From contig PKUH01000080.1 of the NCBI GenBank assembly GCA_002869615.1, positions 1-34,915 of the forward strand: DNA of 34,915 bases, in the 5' to 3' direction. A model generated the notes under the pieces. It saw only the letters and a program-made list of their open reading frames with translations. It did not search any database and had not been told where the DNA came from. Position numbers and translations under genes: made by a program. The stretch comes from Desulfuromonas sp. Its GTDB lineage: Bacteria > Desulfobacterota > Desulfuromonadia > Desulfuromonadales > UBA2294. This document shows, piece after piece, positions 33,242 to 34,915 of this stretch. Within the stretch, counting starts at the first letter, position 1; each line of letters opens with the position of its first letter.

Positions 33242-33590
33242 ATCGGACTTCGTCTGTGCAGCATTCGCCTTGAGAACGTCCATCCTTGGCATCCCGGTGA
33301 CGAGACCACGATCATGACCGAGAGTATGCTCGACCTCGAACTCTTCACAAAAAAGGCAGCGTTTGACCTGGTGATTCCCGGTCAATCTATGAAAAAATCT
33401 CAGGATTGGGGTTATCGAAGGGGGTGCTGCAGACCTGCCCTGATCCTCCGATCATCCTTTGTAGCGGCTACAGTAGCAAAGTCAATGAAGAGATGGTCAG
33501 AGTACATGGATTTTATCATCAAATGAATCCGGGAGGAATGAAGTACAATTTTTCAGATTTTTGGAGGCGCTGGATCAACGTGGACGCTTA
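33242..33590 (+). pseudogene. Decayed response-regulator receiver domain
   Basis: Two overlapping frames together give a receiver-like protein. Frame one (from about 33314) reads LELFTKKAAFDLVIPGQSM, matching the beta-3/phospho-site region but with the acceptor Asp replaced by Gly. After a frame change near 33395-33406, frame two reads GLSKGVLQTCPDPPIILCSGYSSKVNEEMV, the beta-4 region, then a HGFYHQMNP segment where the conserved Lys is Asn. Both catalytic positions are lost and the reading frame is broken, so this is a relic. Upstream frames (33242-33313) are interrupted by stops. It lies between the NtrX-like gene and a GAF sensor gene. Nothing else is recognisable in 33036-33241. Confidence 0.6.
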
Positions 33591-34318
33591 AGATAATCGC
33601 CGAAACGTTCGGCCATACAGGTATCGCAAATACCATGGCTGAATTGAGCTTCCGAGCGTGACTCAATATATTCCTCAAGGCGACTCCAGTACCCGGCGTC
33701 GTCGCGAATCCCTTTACAATAAGAACAAATTGGAATGATTCCCTTGAGTGCTACAATTTCTTCAAGATAACGACTGTTTTGTAAAGCGATCGCAGCGAGT
33801 TCACCGAAGACCGTAGCCATTTCGGCGTCGCGGTCATTAAAATCGCCCGGTTTGTTGGCCATTCCAATGATGCCAACGGTCTTTCCGTCAATAACAAGCG
33901 GTGAAAACATGACGTTTTTTAGACCCATATGCCCTTCCGGCATCATTTCGGCGTGATCACTGTTCATGAAGTCGTTATGATAAACAGCACAATTACCCTG
34001 ATATGCCTCTTCCCGCAGGCCACGAATCGGCATCGGCAAATCAGGGTCAACAGTGCAATGTGCTCCACCATCCTCGAGAAAAAGGACTTCGTTTTCATCA
34101 CCGTCATCCGTAAGCAATGCAACATAACCGGAGGTCGAACCGATCAGGCGGCTGCAATGATCAAAAATTTCCCTGGCCGAGGCAGCAAAGGTTCTTTTCC
34201 CAAGAATCGACCTTGCACCGTTGATAATCGCGCGCAACTCTTCTTCTTTGTTTTTGAGAGCTTGATTAGAAGTGATTTCAGATTGCAATGACTTGTCCTC
34301 ACCGATCAGGAATATCAT
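33575..34318 (-). CDS. GAF-domain sensor protein with C-terminal CxxC...HGICxxC domain
   Basis: The protein has 247 residues. After a short N-terminal helix (about 20-45), one GAF domain (about 45-190) shows SGYVALLTDDG, MFSPLVIDGKTVGIIGMANKPGDF and FGELAAIALQNSRYLEE. The C-terminal module reads ICSYCKGIRDDAGYWSRLEEY ... FSHGICDTC, the same Cys-rich tail as the protein encoded at 1910-3265. No output domain is present. The ATG at 34318 has no good ribosome-binding site, so the true start may differ or the protein may be a fragment of a longer sensor. The neighbouring receiver relic supports decay of a larger signalling locus. Confidence 0.7.
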   Translation of the reverse strand: MIFLIGEDKSLQSEITSNQALKNKEEELRAIINGARSILGKRTFAASAREIFDHCSRLIGSTSGYVALLTDDGDENEVLFLEDGGAHCTVDPDLPMPIRGLREEAYQGNCAVYHNDFMNSDHAEMMPEGHMGLKNVMFSPLVIDGKTVGIIGMANKPGDFNDRDAEMATVFGELAAIALQNSRYLEEIVALKGIIPICSYCKGIRDDAGYWSRLEEYIESRSEAQFSHGICDTCMAERFGDYLKRPR

Positions 34319-34526
34319 TAAAGCATTTCAACTATCTCATAAATATCATTCGCTGTAAAACACCGTTTAAAAAATCTCGATGCGACCCTTTATTTGGTTA
34401 TGGAGACTATTTATATGGATTACAAAAGAGCCTGGTTGTTCATATTGAATTATGTCTCAAGATAAGAGGACATCTGCGTCTTAAGCCGCTGCGATCGCGC
34501 AGGTGGATTCCTTATGCACTTCAAAC
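34319..34526. other. Intergenic region, no gene recognised
   Basis: This gap between the GAF gene and the rRNA terminator holds no convincing coding frame, RNA or strong promoter. A short palindrome (CTGCG-ATCG-CGCAG near 34490) is present and probably incidental. Confidence 0.5.
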
Positions 34527-34560
34527 AAAAAAAGGCCCGCCTCTTACGAGACGGGCCTTT
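34526..34560 (-). terminator. Terminator of the rRNA operon
   Basis: On the minus strand, AAAGGCCCGTCTC pairs with GAGGCGGGCCTTT (one mismatch) around GTAA, followed by a run of T. It lies directly after the 5S gene. Confidence 0.92.
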
Positions 34561-34569
34561 GAATTAATT

Positions 34570-34684
34570 TCGGCAGCGACCTACTTTCCCACATAGTCTC
34601 CCATGCAGTATCATCGGCGCAACGGGGCTTAACTTCTGTGTTCGGGATGGGAACAGGTGTGACCCCCGTGCTATAGCCACCGAA
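34570..34684 (-). rRNA. rrf: 5S ribosomal RNA
   Basis: The minus strand contains the conserved 5S core: CACCTGTTCCCATCCCGAAC, then CAGAAGTTAAGCCC and, near the 3' end, GGGAGACTA...GGGAAAGTAGGTCGCTGCC. The two ends (GGTGGC and GCTGCC) can pair into helix I. Length is about 115 nt; the exact ends are estimated. Confidence 0.95.
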
Positions 34685-34757
34685 AAGCGTAAACTGTTCG
34701 GCAATTGCACTGACAAACCTGGCATTGCAGTAAATGAAAGATCAATTCGTAAAGTCA

Positions 34758-34794
34758 GAAGAAGTCGGGGGGAGGAGAACCTCCCCCCTTCTTC
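34758..34794 (-). other. Strong hairpin in the 23S-5S spacer
   Basis: GGGGGGAGG (34767-34775) pairs perfectly with CCTCCCCCC (34780-34788) around AGAA. The helix extends outward as GAAGAA/TTCTTC with a three-base bulge. It lies between the 23S 3' end and the 5S gene without a T-tract, so it looks like a processing stem rather than a terminator. No tRNA is in the spacer. Confidence 0.6.
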
Positions 34795-34804
34795 AAAACT
34801 TTTT

Positions 34805-34915
34805 ATGGTCAAGCCTCACGGTCAATTAGTACAGGTTAGCTGAACACATTGCTGTGCTTACACATCCTGCCTATCAACGTCGTAGTCTTCGACGGACCTT
34901 CAGGGGACCGAAGTC
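34805..34915 (-). rRNA. rrl: 23S ribosomal RNA, 3' end (partial)
   Basis: Read on the minus strand, the segment ends GTTCAGCTAACCTGTACTAA followed by TTGACCGTGAGGCTTGACC, and it contains AAGACTACGACGTTGATAGG; these are the conserved last ~110 bases of 23S rRNA. The gene continues past the window edge. Confidence 0.93.

Noticed and set aside
34288-34596. 102-codon plus-strand frame ending in SAATYFPT
   Set aside because: Its 3' end is the antisense of the rRNA terminator and 5S gene; this is a classic spurious call.
1-34915. CRISPR arrays, insertion sequences, tRNA genes
   Set aside because: No regular direct repeats, transposase frames or tRNA T-loop patterns were found on either strand by eye.

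Overview
The window looks like chromosomal sequence from a Gram-negative, GC-moderate member of the Desulfuromonadota (Geobacter/Desulfuromonas-like). That placement is inferred from the gene set: LpxC, TonB/TonB-dependent receptor, spore-coat-U secretion-type protein, DUF362 ferredoxin-like protein, QueH, sigma-54 NtrY/NtrX pair, AarF/UbiB next to a phasin, and a selenoprotein. No IS element, phage, CRISPR array or tRNA was seen. Most of the window is conserved housekeeping DNA, with a decayed stretch and the end of an rRNA operon at the right.

Layout. 1-3.3 kb: tail of an unidentified gene, a spore coat U protein, an FKBP/SlyD-like isomerase, a convergent 2-Cys peroxiredoxin and a double-GAF sensor protein. 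3.5-6.9 kb: XerC, diverging from a tightly packed lipase / YjbQ / DUF362 operon. 7.0-9.8 kb: a TonB-dependent receptor carrying the OprC-type copper signature (CxxxM plus HxM) and its TonB. 9.8-12.3 kb, minus strand: MidA-type methyltransferase, NifU C-terminal scaffold, a small unknown protein, a terminator and an acyl-ACP thioesterase. 12.4-12.9 kb: a gene interrupted by one in-frame TGA that reads perfectly as a CopG/DUF411 copper-binding protein with selenocysteine in place of the first cysteine of the CxCC motif. This is the main discovery candidate.

12.9-16.9 kb: HAD phosphatase, glycerophosphodiester phosphodiesterase, small membrane ORF, exported rhodanese, GlpX fructose-1,6-bisphosphatase, and a cytidylate-kinase-like/BON fusion. 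17.0-21.8 kb: yebC-ruvC-ruvA-ruvB followed by a translationally overlapping HAMP protein with a degenerate GGDEF domain and a lipoprotein. 21.9-26.0 kb: a large protein I do not recognise, then queH, DUF2905 and a patatin-like phospholipase. 26.1-29.3 kb: phasin, AarF/UbiB kinase-like protein and LpxC, whose reading frame has no ATG/GTG/TTG at the conserved start and appears to begin at ATT. 29.4-33.0 kb: NtrY-like kinase and NtrX-like sigma-54 activator. 33.0-34.3 kb: a decayed receiver-domain relic and a second GAF protein sharing the Cys-rich tail of the first. 34.5-34.9 kb: terminator, 5S rRNA and the 3' end of 23S rRNA, on the minus strand.

Copper is a possible link between the 7-9.8 kb importer-type receptor and the 12.4 kb CopG-like selenoprotein. 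The two are about 3.3 kb apart and not in one operon, so this is an inference.
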